The notes: generated by a model not told the origin, from the letters alone. 64,000 nucleotides of DNA from Elephas maximus indicus (GCF_024166365.1 NC_064825.1:100516480-100580479); one strand, 5' to 3'. Numbered from the stretch's first letter, positions 11,706-22,502 are shown. Translations and numbers: made by a program.

Positions 11706-11714
11706 TGATAAAAT

Positions 11715-11822
11715 GTAAACGCCATGACAACACATTATCTGCCATGTTAACTGCCAGATCACCAGCACTTGGAACAGCACCTAGCACATAGTAGGTGCTC
11801 AATAAATACTTGATGACTAAAC
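11715..11822 (+). mobile_element. L2 LINE 3' end
   Basis: Ends in 'cacatagtaggtgctcaata' and 'aatacttgatgac', the hallmark L2 terminus. Confidence 0.88.
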
Positions 11823-11847
11823 ATAGGTGGGGATAAGAAGACAAGAA

Positions 11848-12118
11848 GGAAATCCATATTTATCGAGCACCTATGGTGTGCCAGGTACTGTGCTAGATGC
11901 TTTACATGAATCATCTCATTTATTCCTCCTAATGACATTCTCAGGTTCTCAGGTAGGAATTATTATTCCCATTTTTCAAATCTGGAAATGGAGGCTCCAG
12001 GATCATAGCACAGTTGACCTTAGATCTCAGAATTCTAAGTGGCGGGGCTAGGATTTAAGCCCGGGTACCCTGGCTTGAGTCTAGTGGGTTTTCATTACTC
12101 TATGCCAGGCTGGCCACA
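11848..12118 (-). mobile_element. MIR, antisense, nearly full length
   Basis: Reads 'tgtgccaggtactgtgctag', then 'ctggaaatggaggctccag', then 'ggcggggctaggatttaagc': the reverse of the MIR consensus. Confidence 0.88.
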
Positions 12119-12400
12119 TGCTCTGAGGAGATAAAAGCCACCCTCAGAGCTGCTTCTCTGGCTTTGATTTTCAGCATCTTTCTCATCTTCCTAGGATACT
12201 GTGCCCAAAGCCTGAGGAATTACAAAGGCACCAGGCAGAATGAAGATGCTTCTTCCCACTCTGAAATGTAAGGACAATCTCCTTTAGACAATGGACCATG
12301 TCTTCTGCCTGGCCTGTGCCAGGAACTCCTGCCTGCTTCATCTCACACAATCTTTATGCTAACCCTGACAGAAAGGTGGCCATGTGGCCATGTGCTGCTC
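12119..12400. other. No gene seen
   Basis: Unique-looking sequence between two MIR copies. Confidence 0.5.
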
Positions 12401-12404
12401 TCCT

Positions 12405-12500
12405 TGTCCTTCTGAGCCTCAATTTTCTCATCTGTAAAATAGGGATAATGATGATACTAATCTGGTAATGTTATTGAGGGATAAATTGAATGAAGATGGG
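12405..12500 (+). mobile_element. MIR fragment
   Basis: 'gagcctcaattttctcatct' and 'gtaaaatagggataatgatg' show the MIR core in sense orientation. Confidence 0.88.
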
Positions 12501-12507
12501 TGTAATG

Positions 12508-12875
12508 GCTAATTTCATGTGTCAGCTTAGCTAGGCTATGGTTGTTCAGTCAAAACTAGTCTAGACGCTGCTGTGAAGCTGTTTTGTAGATTGGATTACC
12601 ATTTACAATCAGTTGACTCTAGCTAAAGGAGATAACTCTTGATACAGTGGAGGCGGCCTCAGTCAATCATTTGAAGACCTTAAGAGGAAAACCTGAGACT
12701 TCCCAGAGAGAAGAAATTCTGCCTCAAGACTATGACATAGATTTCCTGCTGAAATTTCCAGCCAGACGCCTGGCCTATCAATTTTGGACTTGCTAGCCTC
12801 CACAATTGCATAAACCAGTTCCGTAAAATCAATCTCTCTCTCAAACTTTCACTTTCTCCCTTACCAGCCATGTTA
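12508..12875 (+). repeat. LTR-like mammalian interspersed repeat
   Basis: Includes 'tttcatgtgtcagcttagct', 'gaagaaattctgcctcaaga' and 'ttggacttgctagcctccac'. A longer relative is at 24592-25165. The exact family is not assigned. Confidence 0.6.
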
Positions 12876-12969
12876 GGCCAGGGGCCTCAGCTTCTTTGTG
12901 TGTAAACTAAAAGGGTTGGGCTAGACTCTTCCAGCTCCAAAATTCTAAGGCTTCTTTATCAAAGGTTAG

Positions 12970-13190
12970 TCTGAGAAAGAATGGCTACTATTTAGTGAGT
13001 AATTACTATGTGCCAGGCACTATTGTTAGCACTTTTAACTGTGTTGTCTAATTTTGTCCCCACAGCAATCCTGTGAGGAAGGCTTCTTTATTCCCGTTTA
13101 GCAGATGAGAAAACTGAGGCTCAGGGAGGAAGGAAATTACCCAAGGTCATAGAGTTTTGGAGTGGTGGGATTCCACCATGATTGTGCCAT
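12970..13190 (-). mobile_element. MIR, antisense
   Basis: 'ctatgtgccaggcactattg' and 'gatgagaaaactgaggctca' mark a reverse MIR of about 220 bp. Confidence 0.9.
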
Positions 13191-13690
13191 CCAAAAGCTT
13201 GAACCATTTAACACCATGACATGTGTAAGTTCTGAGTTTTTTTTTTTTTTTTTAATCCCCATTTTTTCTGGTTTTTCTTGTCCTGGAGGACAGGGTTGTC
13301 GGGAGGCTGCCAGGGCTTGGGACCACTTGTAGGTGAGACGAGCAGGTTGCAGAAATTATGGACTTGGCTGGCACTGGTACCCAGCTCATGTTTCAATAGT
13401 TTCAGTTCAGGTCTCTGGGTGATGCATCCAAGTTTGGAGGTGCCTCGGTGGTAGTGGTGGGGGGAGGTGGGGGGGGTAGAGACAGCTCTCCAAGGATTTC
13501 GGAAGGCCGAGGAAAGAGATATGCTGGCAACATCATGTCATTGGCAAAAGTGCTAGGGAAATGTCAGAACAAAATGTGCTGGCTGCGATCTGGAGATGAA
13601 AAATCCCTTCCTGGCTGCTCTGAAGCAAATCCCTCCATTTCCCAACATCCATCTCAGGCGGGGAATTAGTCACTTGCCAGTGCTCTTCAG

Positions 13691-13853
13691 AAATCCTCGT
13701 GGCATAGTGGTTAAGAGCTACAGCTACTAACCAAAAGGGCAGCAGTTTGAATCTACCAGGCACTCCTTGGAAACCCTGTTGGGGCAGTTCTACTGTGTGC
13801 TATAGGGTCGCTATGAGTCACAATCAACTCAATGGCAACAGGCTTGGTTTTTT
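13691..13853 (+). mobile_element. AfroSINE, short subfamily, with 13-bp target duplication
   Basis: Flanked by cagtgctcttcag at 13678-13690 and 13854-13866. A box-A-like 'tggcatagtgg' is at 13700-13710 and a box-B-like 'gtttgaatc' at 13745-13753, consistent with a tRNA-derived pol III promoter. The 3' part is 'gggtcgctatgagtcacaat' plus 'caactcaatggcaacaggc'. A compact 163-bp reference copy for the family in this window. Confidence 0.96.
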
Positions 13854-14089
13854 CAGTGCTCTTCAGCACCACGGACAGCACCCCTGCTTCGCCTTCAGGG
13901 TAACATGGATACCTCCGTCTACCAGGCACAGTGACTGGCCCACAGTCCGTGGAAGAGGTGACCCTGCTGCCTCACTGCCAGGAACTTACTGCCTGGTTCC
14001 AGGGAGAAGACCGACAGGCAAGGAGAACAAAATCACACAGTGCTGGTGTTCACTCCTGCTGCCAGTGTTAGACTCGACATCCATTTGAG

Positions 14090-14560
14090 CCATTACTGAG
14101 CCACTGCTGTGTGCCTGACTGCACCAGATACCAGGGGAGGGAAGACTGCAGAGATGAGTAAAGAGCACGCCTACCCTTGAGAAGCTTGGAGTTAGTGGGG
14201 CAGACTAAAGCCAATAATTATAAGACAGATAAGAAAAATGGCTCACACTAATTGAGTGCTTGCAGTGTGCCAGGCACAATGCTAGGAGCCTGACACGTGT
14301 AAATGAAATAGCTATGGCTTTCAGTTCAATTTTACGGGTGGAAAAGTAGGGTCAGGTAACTTGCCCAAGGTCCCAGATGTGAAAAGGCAGACCTGGGTTT
14401 CCATCAGGCGTTCGGCTCGAGACTCCATGCTTTTAGCCATCCCTTGGGGTGAGGGGGAAGCAATTGGATATGACTAGAGGGAGATGACAGAGATTCCTTG
14501 GAGGAGGTGACACCTGGGCTGAATTTTCTCAGGTGAGGGTGTGGCGAAAGGGTAACGAGA
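14090..14560 (+). repeat. Pieces of an ancient interspersed repeat around a MIR
   Basis: 'ccttgagaagcttggagtta' and, after the MIR, 'cttggaggaggtgacacctg' look like parts of the same old repeat seen at 3.5 and 59.6 kb. Confidence 0.45.
14225..14430 (-). mobile_element. MIR, antisense
   Basis: 'gcagtgtgccaggcacaatg' followed by 'gtaacttgcccaaggtccca', reverse MIR. Confidence 0.85.
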
Positions 14561-14796
14561 ATAACTCATACGAAGCCTGAGAATTGGTTCCTTGTGACTA
14601 CAGCCAAGGGTGTAGGAGCAGGAGGGTGGTGGAAGGTGAGGTTACAGGGGTTCACAAGGGTGGAATCTTGGGAAGGCAGTGTTGTACGAAGCCCTTGCAT
14701 GTGCCCCAAGTGTCTACGTGTGCATTCGTGGGGCATGCAGAGTCTGCAAGTTCCTGGAGAGCAGGGGATATTAACAGCGGAGCACCCTGCCTGTCA

Positions 14797-15002
14797 AGGA
14801 GCCCTGGTGGAGCAATGGTTAACCTCTCAGCTGCTAACCAAAAGGTTGGCAGTTTGAACCCACCAGCAGCTCTGTAGGAGAAGAGACCTGGCAATCTGCT
14901 CCAGTAAAGATTACAGCCTAGGAAGCCCTATGGGGCAGTTCTACCGTGTCATACAGTTTCTCTATGAGTCGGAATCGACTTGATGGCACACAACAAAAAC
15001 AA
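14797..15002 (+). mobile_element. AfroSINE copy
   Basis: Starts 'ggagccctggtggagcaatg', has 'ctgctaaccaaaaggttggc' and ends 'gacttgatggcacacaacaa'. It is flanked by caccctgcctgtc and caccttgcctgtc, a 12/13 target duplication. Confidence 0.94.
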
Positions 15003-15980
15003 CACCTTGCCTGTCCCCCCTAGCTACCTGCAACCTGCCCACCCAGAGCCTGGCCAACAGCCAGGAGTGAGGACGCAGCTACACTGCCCAAGCTAAAGCT
15101 CATGTGCTTCATCCACGAGCCCCTTGGGCTCCTACTCAGGGCCTAGTGGCTCTTACTTTACATACAGTGCTTACAATGCTGAGGGTCTGATTCCCAAACC
15201 TGCAGTAGATTAGAAGTAGAAAGTTTTACAGGGTGGGGGAAGAGCTGTTAAGAGGCAGCTGCATGTGAGTTGACAGTAAGAGACTAAAACTTTTAAAAGC
15301 ACAATAAAATGGCATCATTTGATAGATTTTGCTAGCATCAATACAACTTACGTTGAAGGGTACACTATTTAATAAGGGAAATCAGTCATATTTTTCATAA
15401 ATATTTCCATCCAAAGGCTAAAATTAAATTTGAAAGTTTGACTAATTAAAAGAGCAACCCCTCAGCTATACAGATTGGCTAATTGCCTGAGGGATCCAGA
15501 TGGCTGTGGCCTTCTTGTGCCCTGCATTTCCAGAGCACCTTTCAGGGCTCCTTCCTATCCATCAGCTCACCTGACCCTCCCACCCACTCCCTGATGAAAA
15601 CAGGGAGAGGGACCACCCCATGTCACAGATGAAGAAACACAGGCTCAGGCTTTCACAACCTGCTCCAGCAGCTGGTCACTCTCAGAGCCGCCTTGGAGCC
15701 ACATCCCCTGACAGCAGCCCAGAGCCCTGTCCCTCCCCCAACTGCCTCTCCTCTCTCCCTCTCCTCCTTGGGATGGGCCACAGGGCCACACCCACCCAGG
15801 GGTCTCAACACCTGCTGTTGATTGGCTGGTAAGTTGTCCCTCTGACATCACAGAGGGAGGTGACTTGCATACCCATCAGCCAATCAACGTGCCCAGCCCT
15901 CAACCAAACAGTCTCCCTCATTAGGGGCAGAGTAAGCCCTCTCATTGGACCTGAGTCCATGGTGCCAACCACCGCAGAAG
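15003..15980. other. No gene; holds a paired CCAAT motif
   Basis: Unique-looking sequence between an AfroSINE and a MIR. The open frames lack recognisable domains. The only notable signal is the inverted CCAAT pair listed separately. Confidence 0.5.
15817..15888. promoter_or_regulatory. Inverted pair of CCAAT boxes with CRE-like site between
   Basis: gttgattggctg (15817-15828) and its exact reverse complement cagccaatcaac (15877-15888) lie 48 bp apart. Each contains an NF-Y type CCAAT core (ATTGG/CCAAT). Between them is 'tgacatca', a CRE/AP-1-like site. There is no CpG island and no obvious transcript start, so function is only a suggestion. Confidence 0.35.
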
Positions 15981-15984
15981 CTGT

Positions 15985-16195
15985 CTTTCATTGAACACTT
16001 ACTATGTACAGTCTTTCTGAACACACACAACAACCAGCTCAGGTAGGAACTGTTTTTATTCCCATTTCGCAGATGAGACTTCCAAAGTTTAAGGATTTGT
16101 CTCAGGTCACTGACAAAAAAATGGTGGAGATAAAACTTGAACCCAAGAATGCCTGACTCCAAATGCTGGGCTCTTAACCAGCTCTAGTGTCTTAC
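15985..16195 (-). mobile_element. MIR, antisense
   Basis: 'gaacacttactatgtacag', 'cccatttcgcagatgagac' and 'gggctcttaaccagctct' trace the reverse MIR. Confidence 0.87.
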
Positions 16196-16199
16196 GACA

Positions 16200-17160
16200 G
16201 AGGAACAAACATGTATTTGCTGGGGTTTGGGTGGGGGCTGGATAGGACTTAAGCTTGGGAGCCTGGGAAGGTGGCTTCTCCAGGCCCTCTTCCCCCACGC
16301 CCCATACACACCTGCTGGGCTGAGAGAAGTCTGCAGTGTAACTGCTCCATCAGCAGAGGAGGGGGCTGGGAAGGGACATCCAGGGAGGGGGTGTGGCCAG
16401 GCTGCAAAGCAGAGACGGGCTCAATCCTTAGGCCTGGAAGGCCTCCTGTGGGGCCTCTGGGAGCCCTGGGCAAAGAGCCAGAGGCAGGGCTGAGCCACCG
16501 CCCTGTTGCCACGTTGCTGTGTGACCCTGGGCCAGTGGCTGCTCAGGATCATTGTGTGTGAAGGGTGCACTGGACAGTGCCTGAAGGCTCTTTCTGACCT
16601 GGCGTCTTTGGGGCTGGCTTTCCAGGGAGCAGGGGTGGCAAATGGCAGCTGGACACAGATGAGGGAAGATACAGCCCAGCCTCGCAGCACACCCCCTGGG
16701 CTGGCACAGGGTGAAGCCCCCAGCTTGGGCCCATTCAGACTCACTGCCCTCTGCAATCCTGCCTTCCCAGGAAGAGGGATAGGGAAGCACCAACATCCCC
16801 TGGCTGTTGACAAGCCCCCCTCACTGGGCCAGGTCACCTTCCTCTCTTCCATCCCAGTCAATTAGATCCAGGCAATCTGTGATGCACACTCCTTGTGCTG
16901 GAGCCCTGGTCGATGGTAAACGCAGGGTGGACCTCTGCCCGTGACACCATGGTGCCTGGACTATCACATGGGGGGCAGCCAAGGCTGAGCAATCAAAGAA
17001 GACTTCCTGTGGGGGGGGGGGTGGCAATTTGAATTGGGCTTCCTAGGCTGGCCGATGTGAATGGAGAAACTGGGGAGGGGCAATCATGCCAGGCAAAGGG
17101 AATAGAAAATACAAAGAGATAGAGGTAGGGCCAAGTTTACTTAGGATGAGAAGGTCTGGC
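16200..17160. other. GC-rich unique sequence, no gene accepted
   Basis: Many overlapping open frames on both strands between 16.2 and 16.9 kb, none with a recognisable domain, as expected in GC-rich non-coding DNA. An eleven-base G run sits near 17011-17021. Confidence 0.5.
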
Positions 17161-17164
17161 AGGT

Positions 17165-17262
17165 AGTCCCATTTTGAAAATAAGAAACTGAGGCCCAGGG
17201 AGGGGAAAGTGGCTCGGAGAGTGGGTGGCTGGGGTAACATTAGAACTCAAGTCCTCTGTCCT
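17165..17262 (-). mobile_element. MIR fragment, antisense
   Basis: 'aataagaaactgaggcccag' then 'cattagaactcaagtcctc'. Confidence 0.8.
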
Positions 17263-17734
17263 CCACCTAGGGCTCCTCTCAGTCTGAGCCTCAGTTTTGC
17301 ATTTCTATCGTCTTGTCCATCTGGGCGTCAACGGACAAGGGTCTAGGGTGGGGTCACCTCTGCCACATCTGTTGGGCAGGGACCAGGATGGCCACTGTCC
17401 AGCCTCCGTCCACGAAGCTCAGAAACCCTGATGACTCAGAAGACCCTACACCTGCAGGTCCTCAACGCTAACCTGGGTTCTGCAATTGGTCCTTTGGCTC
17501 TACCTGGTGGTAGTGCTATGAAATGACAAGAGGTAGCCCTTACTGAAGAAGAGGCTGGGTGGGTGCAAGCCGAGTGGGGAAGCAGGAAAAGTTGGAGAAG
17601 GAGGAAGACAAGAAAGGGGATAGGGGAGAAGAGAAAGAAATAACTATTTTATAGCGTGCATGAATCACTGTGCGCTTTAGGAAGGGACAAATTAACCTTG
17701 GTCCTACCCTTTAACAGCTCTGCAGCTTTGGGCA
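17263..17734. other. No gene seen
   Basis: Unique-looking sequence, purine-rich near 17.58-17.64 kb. Confidence 0.5.
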
Positions 17735-18225
17735 GTTCATGGAAGGGCTTCAAACCAGTTCGCTCGGGTTGAAACCCCTGCTGAGAACTTGCATTTCTAA
17801 CAAGTTCCCAGGCGAAGCTAATGCTGCTGGTTAGGGATCAATTCTGAGACCCACTGGTAGATCAGCGGTTCTCAAAATTTCTTATACACTCAGAATTTAC
17901 ATTTTAACAAGTACCCTGGTACTCCAAACCAAAAAAAAAAAAAAGAGCAAGCCCACTGCTGTTGGGCTGATTCTCTCTCAAAGTGACCCTAAAGGACAGA
18001 TTAGAACTGCCCCATAGGGTTTCCAAGAAGCGGCTGGTGAATTCGAACTGCCGACCTTTTGGTTAGGAGCTGAGCTCTTAACCACTGCACCACCAGGGCT
18101 CCCAGGTAATTCTTATATAATAAATTGGGGAACCACTGCTCTACTAGTGGTTCTCAGAATTGGTCCCTAACCAGCATCATTAGCATCGCCTGGGAACTTG
18201 TTAGAAATGCAAATTTTCAACAGGG
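17735..18225. mobile_element. Cluster of MER5A-like hAT elements split by a SINE
   Basis: Three adjoining pieces are visible. One is antisense ('gcatttctaacaagttccca', to about 17870). One is sense, with an AfroSINE inside ('tagatcagcggttctcaaaa' ... 'gaaccactgctct'). One is sense from 'agtggttctcagaattggtc' to about 18225. MER5A is a short non-autonomous hAT-Charlie transposon. Confidence 0.75.
17935..18104 (-). mobile_element. AfroSINE, antisense, inside MER5A-like element
   Basis: Begins after an A-run with 'gcaagcccactgctgttggg' and ends 'ccactgcaccaccagggctc', the reverse of the SINE head. Confidence 0.93.
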
Positions 18226-18244
18226 GTGTGAACCTGAACAGACC

Positions 18245-18345
18245 GGTTCAAAGCCCTAATTCATAGCCCTTCCCTGAGCCTCAGTTCCCTCCTCTGTAAA
18301 ATGGGAATAAATAACCCCAATCTTAGCGAGGTATTGACTGAGACG
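18245..18345 (+). mobile_element. MIR fragment
   Basis: 'cctgagcctcagttccctcc' and 'tctgtaaaatgggaataaat'. Confidence 0.83.
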
Positions 18346-18379
18346 GGGCTTGAGATGACCTTCAAGGGTGCTGGAAATG

Positions 18380-18490
18380 ATCTCTATCTTGGTGGTTGTT
18401 ACACATATATAAAAAAAGTCATTGAGTTGTACACTTAAGGTATGTGCACTTTGTGAATGTAAGTTATACCTCAATAAAAAGTAAATAACA
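18380..18490 (+). mobile_element. Old L1M 3' terminus
   Basis: 'gagttgtacacttaaggtat' and 'gttatacctcaataaaaagt' mark an L1M 3' end with A-rich tail. Confidence 0.7.
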
Positions 18491-18756
18491 ACAAAAGAAA
18501 AAACTAGATAAACTGGACTTCGTGAAAATGAAAAACTTCCGTGCATTGAAGGGTATTATCAAAAAATAAAAAACAACCCACAGAATAGGAAAAAGTATTT
18601 GCAGATCATATGTATGATAAAGGTTTAATGTCCAGAATATATGTAAATAACTCCTACAACTCAACAAAAAGACAACCTAATTTTAAAAATGGGGAAAATA
18701 TTTGAACAGGCATTTCTCCACAGAAGATGTACGAATGGCCAATAAAAACAGGACAG

Positions 18757-18940
18757 ACCAGTCCCTGGAAAAGGACATGATGCTTGGTAAAGTACAAGGT
18801 CAGCAAAAAAGAGGAAGGCCCTCAACAAGACGGACTGACACCGTGACATGGCAGCAATTGTAAGGATGGCGCAGGACCAGGCAGTGTTTCCTTCTGTTGG
18901 AACAAGCTCTATGGCACCTAACAACAAGAACAATAAACAT
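18757..18940 (+). mobile_element. RTE 3' end, strongly 5'-truncated
   Basis: About 180 bp: 'ccagtccctggaaaaggaca' to 'atggcacctaacaacaag'. Sits inside the L1M. Confidence 0.9.
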
Positions 18941-18969
18941 ATGAAAATATGCTCAGTGTCACTAGTCAT

Positions 18970-19128
18970 TAAAAAGTTGCTGTCGAGTCGATTCTGACTC
19001 ACAGCAACCCCATGTGTTGCAGTGTAGAACTGTGCTCCATAGGGTTTTCAAGGCTGTGACCTTTAGAAGCAAAAGGCAACTCTCTGTGGGTTTGAACTCC
19101 CAACCTTTGGGTTAGTAGTTCCCGCCAT
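18970..19128 (-). mobile_element. AfroSINE, antisense
   Basis: 'gctgtcgagtcgattctgac' to 'ttgaactcccaacctttggg'. Follows the RTE tail within L1M. Confidence 0.92.
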
Positions 19129-19731
19129 CCAGGGGAAGATGCAAATCAAAACCACAATGAGATACCACTTCACCGGCGACTAGGATGCCTATTACAAAAC
19201 AACAACCCTCCTTCCCCGCAAAAAAAAAGGAAAATAACAAGTGTTAGTGAGAAAGTGGAGAAACTAGAACCCTCATCCGTTGTTGGTGGAAATGCAAAAT
19301 GTGAAGATGCTGTGGAAAAGAGTTTGGCAGTTCCTCAGAAAGTTAAACATAGGGTTACCATATGACCCAGCAAGTCCACTCCTAGGTATATAGCCAAAAG
19401 ACTTGAAAGCAAGGACTCGGATACTTGAACATCAATGTTCACTGCAGCGTTATTCACAACAGCCAAAAGGTGGAAGCAACCCAAGTGTCCACTGGCAGAT
19501 GAACGGGTGAACACACATGGCGGGGCATGCATACAGTGGAATATTATTTAGCCCCAAAAAGGAATGCGTTCTGGTACATGCTCCAGCCTGGAACCTGACA
19601 ATGTCATGCTGAGTGAAATAAGCCAGACACAAAAGGACAAATATTGCATGATTCCATTTATATGAAAGATCTAGAATAGGCAAATTCAAGGAGACAGAAG
19701 GTAGATTGGAGGCTACCAGGGGCTGGGGCAG

Positions 19732-19893
19732 GAAGTCCTGGTGACACAGTGGTTAAAAGCTATAGCTGATAACCTAAAAGGGGGGGCAGTTCAAATCTAC
19801 CAGCAGCTCCTTGGAAACCATATGGGGCGGTTCTACTCTGTCCTATAGGGTCACTATGAGTCCTGACTGACTTGATGGCAACGGGTTTGGATT
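19732..19893 (+). mobile_element. AfroSINE, short subfamily
   Basis: 'gaagtcctggtgacacagtg' to 'gacttgatggcaacgggttt', inside the L1M 3' UTR. Confidence 0.94.
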
Positions 19894-20109
19894 TTTAGGG
19901 GCAGAGAGGGAGCGGGGAGTTATTGCTTAATAAGTTTGTTTGAGGTTGTCACCTCAAGTTTCGGAAGTAGTGGTGATGATTGCAAAACACTGTGAATGTA
20001 ATCAATGTCACTGAATTGCTCTCTTAAAAGGGGTTCAAATGGCACATTTTATGTTATATATGTATTTTACTGCAATAACACTTTTAAAGGAAAACAAACA
20101 AATAAATTT

Positions 20110-20205
20110 AAAGAATGAACAATATCTACCTTAGAGTGTTTTGGGAGGACTAACTGAGATTGTGCAGGCAAAGGGCTTAGCTCAGAGCCTGGCACGAAGC
20201 AGTGA
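20110..20205 (+). mobile_element. MIR 3' part
   Basis: 'gggcttagctcagagcctgg' with flanking MIR-like sequence. Confidence 0.65.
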
Positions 20206-20614
20206 GGCTGATGGTCACTGCTCTCGTCCCCAAGTGCTTTCAGACACAAGCTACACTTCCAGTTCTGCCATGACCTTGTACATGAGGCTCAGTGAAAATT
20301 TGCTTCAGATTTTCAAATTCCATATTCTAGACTTTTTTGCCCTCAGGCCAGGATGGGCTGAGCAGAGCATAGGACATCAGCACTATCTGGACAGGAGCCT
20401 CTGTGTCCAGCAGTGTGCCAAGCCAAGGTCTTGGCCACTGTTTCCCAGGAGACCTGGACCTTCTAGAACACAAGGCACCTGAGTGGCCTCTCTTTAGCAT
20501 AACACGCAGCAGAGAGAGAGAAAGGGCCAAGTGGCCACACAAAAGGGAGAGCGGGAGGAGAAGGTAGGAGTGTGGGGTGGGGGAGAAAAGACTCCGCTGG
20601 GTGACCAGGGCTGC
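20206..20614. other. No gene seen
   Basis: Unique-looking sequence. Open frames here have no recognisable domain. Confidence 0.5.
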
Positions 20615-20820
20615 GTCTCTTCTCATCTCTGGGCATCAGTTTCCTCATCTGCAAAATGAGAATGAGGCCTCATGCCCTACCTGCTACTCAGGGTTGCCAT
20701 GAGAGCTGAGTGAGACCATGGGTGTGAAGACGCTTGGGTCCTCACACTGACTTTGTAAGGTGGGCAAGACTCTCTCCATTTTGCAGATGAGGAAACTGAG
20801 GCTTCGATGCAGGGACAGAT
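20615..20820. mobile_element. Two MIR fragments in opposite orientation
   Basis: Sense piece 'gcatcagtttcctcatctgc' (about 20615-20750), then antisense piece 'ttgcagatgaggaaactgag' (about 20775-20820). Confidence 0.8.
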
Positions 20821-20825
20821 TATTC

Positions 20826-20966
20826 AATAAGCAACTTACACACAGGCTTAATTGCACTTACTTACTAATCTATAGAGCACAATTTCACCTGGCTGAAAAG
20901 CAGGTGAAATTGTGCACTTCAGATTAGTAAATAAGCAAAATTAAGCCCGTGTGTACCTTGCTTACC
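20826..20966. repeat. Long near-perfect palindrome, about 140 bp
   Basis: The left arm (about 20826-20894) and right arm (about 20898-20966) are reverse complements with few mismatches and a loop of only three or four bases. Matching blocks include 'gcacaatttcacct' against 'aggtgaaattgtgc', 'ttactaatct' against 'agattagtaa' and 'ggcttaatt' against 'aattaagcc'. Weaker symmetry (tta-ctgattaat against atta-ttcaataa) suggests the true ends are near 20818 and 21000. It resembles a palindromic MITE. No family is assigned. Confidence 0.85.
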
Positions 20967-21231
20967 GTAAGCTGGTGCATACCACGCTTACTGATTAATC
21001 CACCCCTGCTTTGATGCCACAGACTCCTCCCAGCTTCTACTCATCTGCCACCTTAGACCTAAGGCCCAAGGTAAGCCGAGGCACAAACACAGCCCAGGAA
21101 AGAAAGGGGAGCAAGCACCTGTCCAAAGGCCAAACCAGAGCCTTCAGTGTTGCAGGTTAAATAGGACGATGTGTGCAGACAATGGGATGGCCGGGCACCC
21201 TGACAATGTGACAGGGTTGTTATTACCCCTA

Positions 21232-21418
21232 AAAAACTGAAAGATTAACTAACTGAAAGATTGGAGGTTTGAGGCCACCCAGAGGAGCCTCAGAAGAGAG
21301 ACCTGGCAATCTACTTTTGAAAAATCAGACAGAGAAAATCCTATGGAGCACAGTTCTACCCTGATACACATGGGGCCGCCATGAGTTGGAATCCACTCAG
21401 CCGCAGCTTTTTCTTTTT
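21232..21418 (+). mobile_element. AfroSINE, longer subfamily
   Basis: 'actgaaagattggaggtttg' then 'aatcctatggagcacagttc' and 'gccatgagttggaatccact'. Confidence 0.9.
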
Positions 21419-21539
21419 AGGATAGTTTCAATCAGGGGTGGGGAGTGTTGGGTCCCTAGTGCCCTGTGATGTTAGACCTGTTCCCAGACCTCATTCCCCC
21501 ATGGACACTCTCAGCCACCTTCTCATCCTGCATCCTGCA

Positions 21540-22502
21540 GTGTTGTTGTTGTTAGGTGCCATCAAGTCGGTTCCAGCTCTTAACGACCCCATCAAACACT
21601 GCCCCGTTATGTGCCATCTTCACAATCATTGCTATGTTTGAGCCCATTGTTGCAGCCACTGTGTCAATCCATTTTGTTGAGTCTTCCTCTTTTTTGCCAA
21701 CCCTGTACCTTACCAAGCATGATGTCCTTCTCCAGGGACTGGTCCCTCCTGACAACATGTCCAAAGTATGTAAGACAAAGTCTCGCCATCTTTGCTTCTA
21801 AACAGTGTTCTGGTTGTACCCCTCCTAAGACCGACTTAATAGTTCTTCTGGCAATCCATGGTATATTCAGTATTCTTTGCCAACACCATAATTCAAAGGC
21901 ATCAATTCTTCAGTCTTTTTTATTCATCGTCCAGCTTTCACATGCATATGTGGTGATTGAAAATATCATGGCTTGGGTCAGGTGCACCTTAGTCCTCAGA
22001 GTGATATCTTTGCTTTTCAACACTTTAAAGAGGTCTTTTGCAGCAGATTTGCCCAGTGCAATGTGTCATTTGATTTCTTGACTGCTGCTCCCATGGGTGC
22101 TGATTGTGAATCCAAGTAAAGTGAAATCCTTGACAACTTCAATCTTTTCTCTGTTTATCATGATGTGGCTTTTCGGTCCACTTGTGAGGATTTTTGTTTT
22201 CCTTATGTTGAGGTGTAATCCATACTGAAGGCCGTGGTCTTTGATCTTCATCAGTAAGTGCTTCAAGTCCTCTTCACTTTCTGCAAGCAAGGTTGTGTCA
22301 TCTGCATATCACAGGTTGTTAATGAGTTTTCCTCCAATCCTGATGCCCCGTTCTTCTTCATACAGTCCAGCTTCTCAGATTATTTGCTCAGCACACAGGT
22401 TGAATAAGTATAGTGAAAGGATACAACCCTGACACACACCTTTCCTGATTTTAAACCATACAGTACTCCCTTGTTCTGTTCCAACAACTGCCTCTTGATC
22501 AA
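21540..22502 (-). mobile_element. RTE LINE 3' third, antisense, with target duplication
   Basis: Its 3' tail is at the left ('gttgttaggtgccatcaagt') and it reads 5' toward 22502. It is flanked by tgcatcctgca at 21529-21539 and 22503-22513. The minus strand encodes the C-terminal part of the reverse transcriptase (for example 22066-22290, with the LLAESEEDLKHL and LHLNIRKTKI blocks). The frame is broken. A 5'-truncated insertion of about 960 bp. Confidence 0.94.

Larger units (their letters stand above)
18495..20110 (+). mobile_element. L1M, ORF2 3' end and 3' UTR, with three nested insertions
   Basis: ORF2 3' sequence is visible as 'ataaactggacttcgtgaaa', 'ttgaacaggcatttctccac', 'caaaaccacaatgagatacc' and 'aatattatttagccccaaaa'. 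It ends in a 3' UTR with 'ttatgttatatatgtatttt' near 20050. The body is interrupted by an RTE tail (18757-18940), an antisense AfroSINE (18970-19128) and a sense AfroSINE (19732-19893). Stops are frequent; it is inactive. Confidence 0.88.

Noticed and set aside
13691-13853. tRNA gene
   Set aside because: Only tRNA-like promoter boxes are present; no cloverleaf. It is a SINE with a target duplication.
16227-16865. Six overlapping frames of about 90-146 codons on both strands
   Set aside because: GC-rich non-coding DNA lacks stops by chance; none shows a domain.
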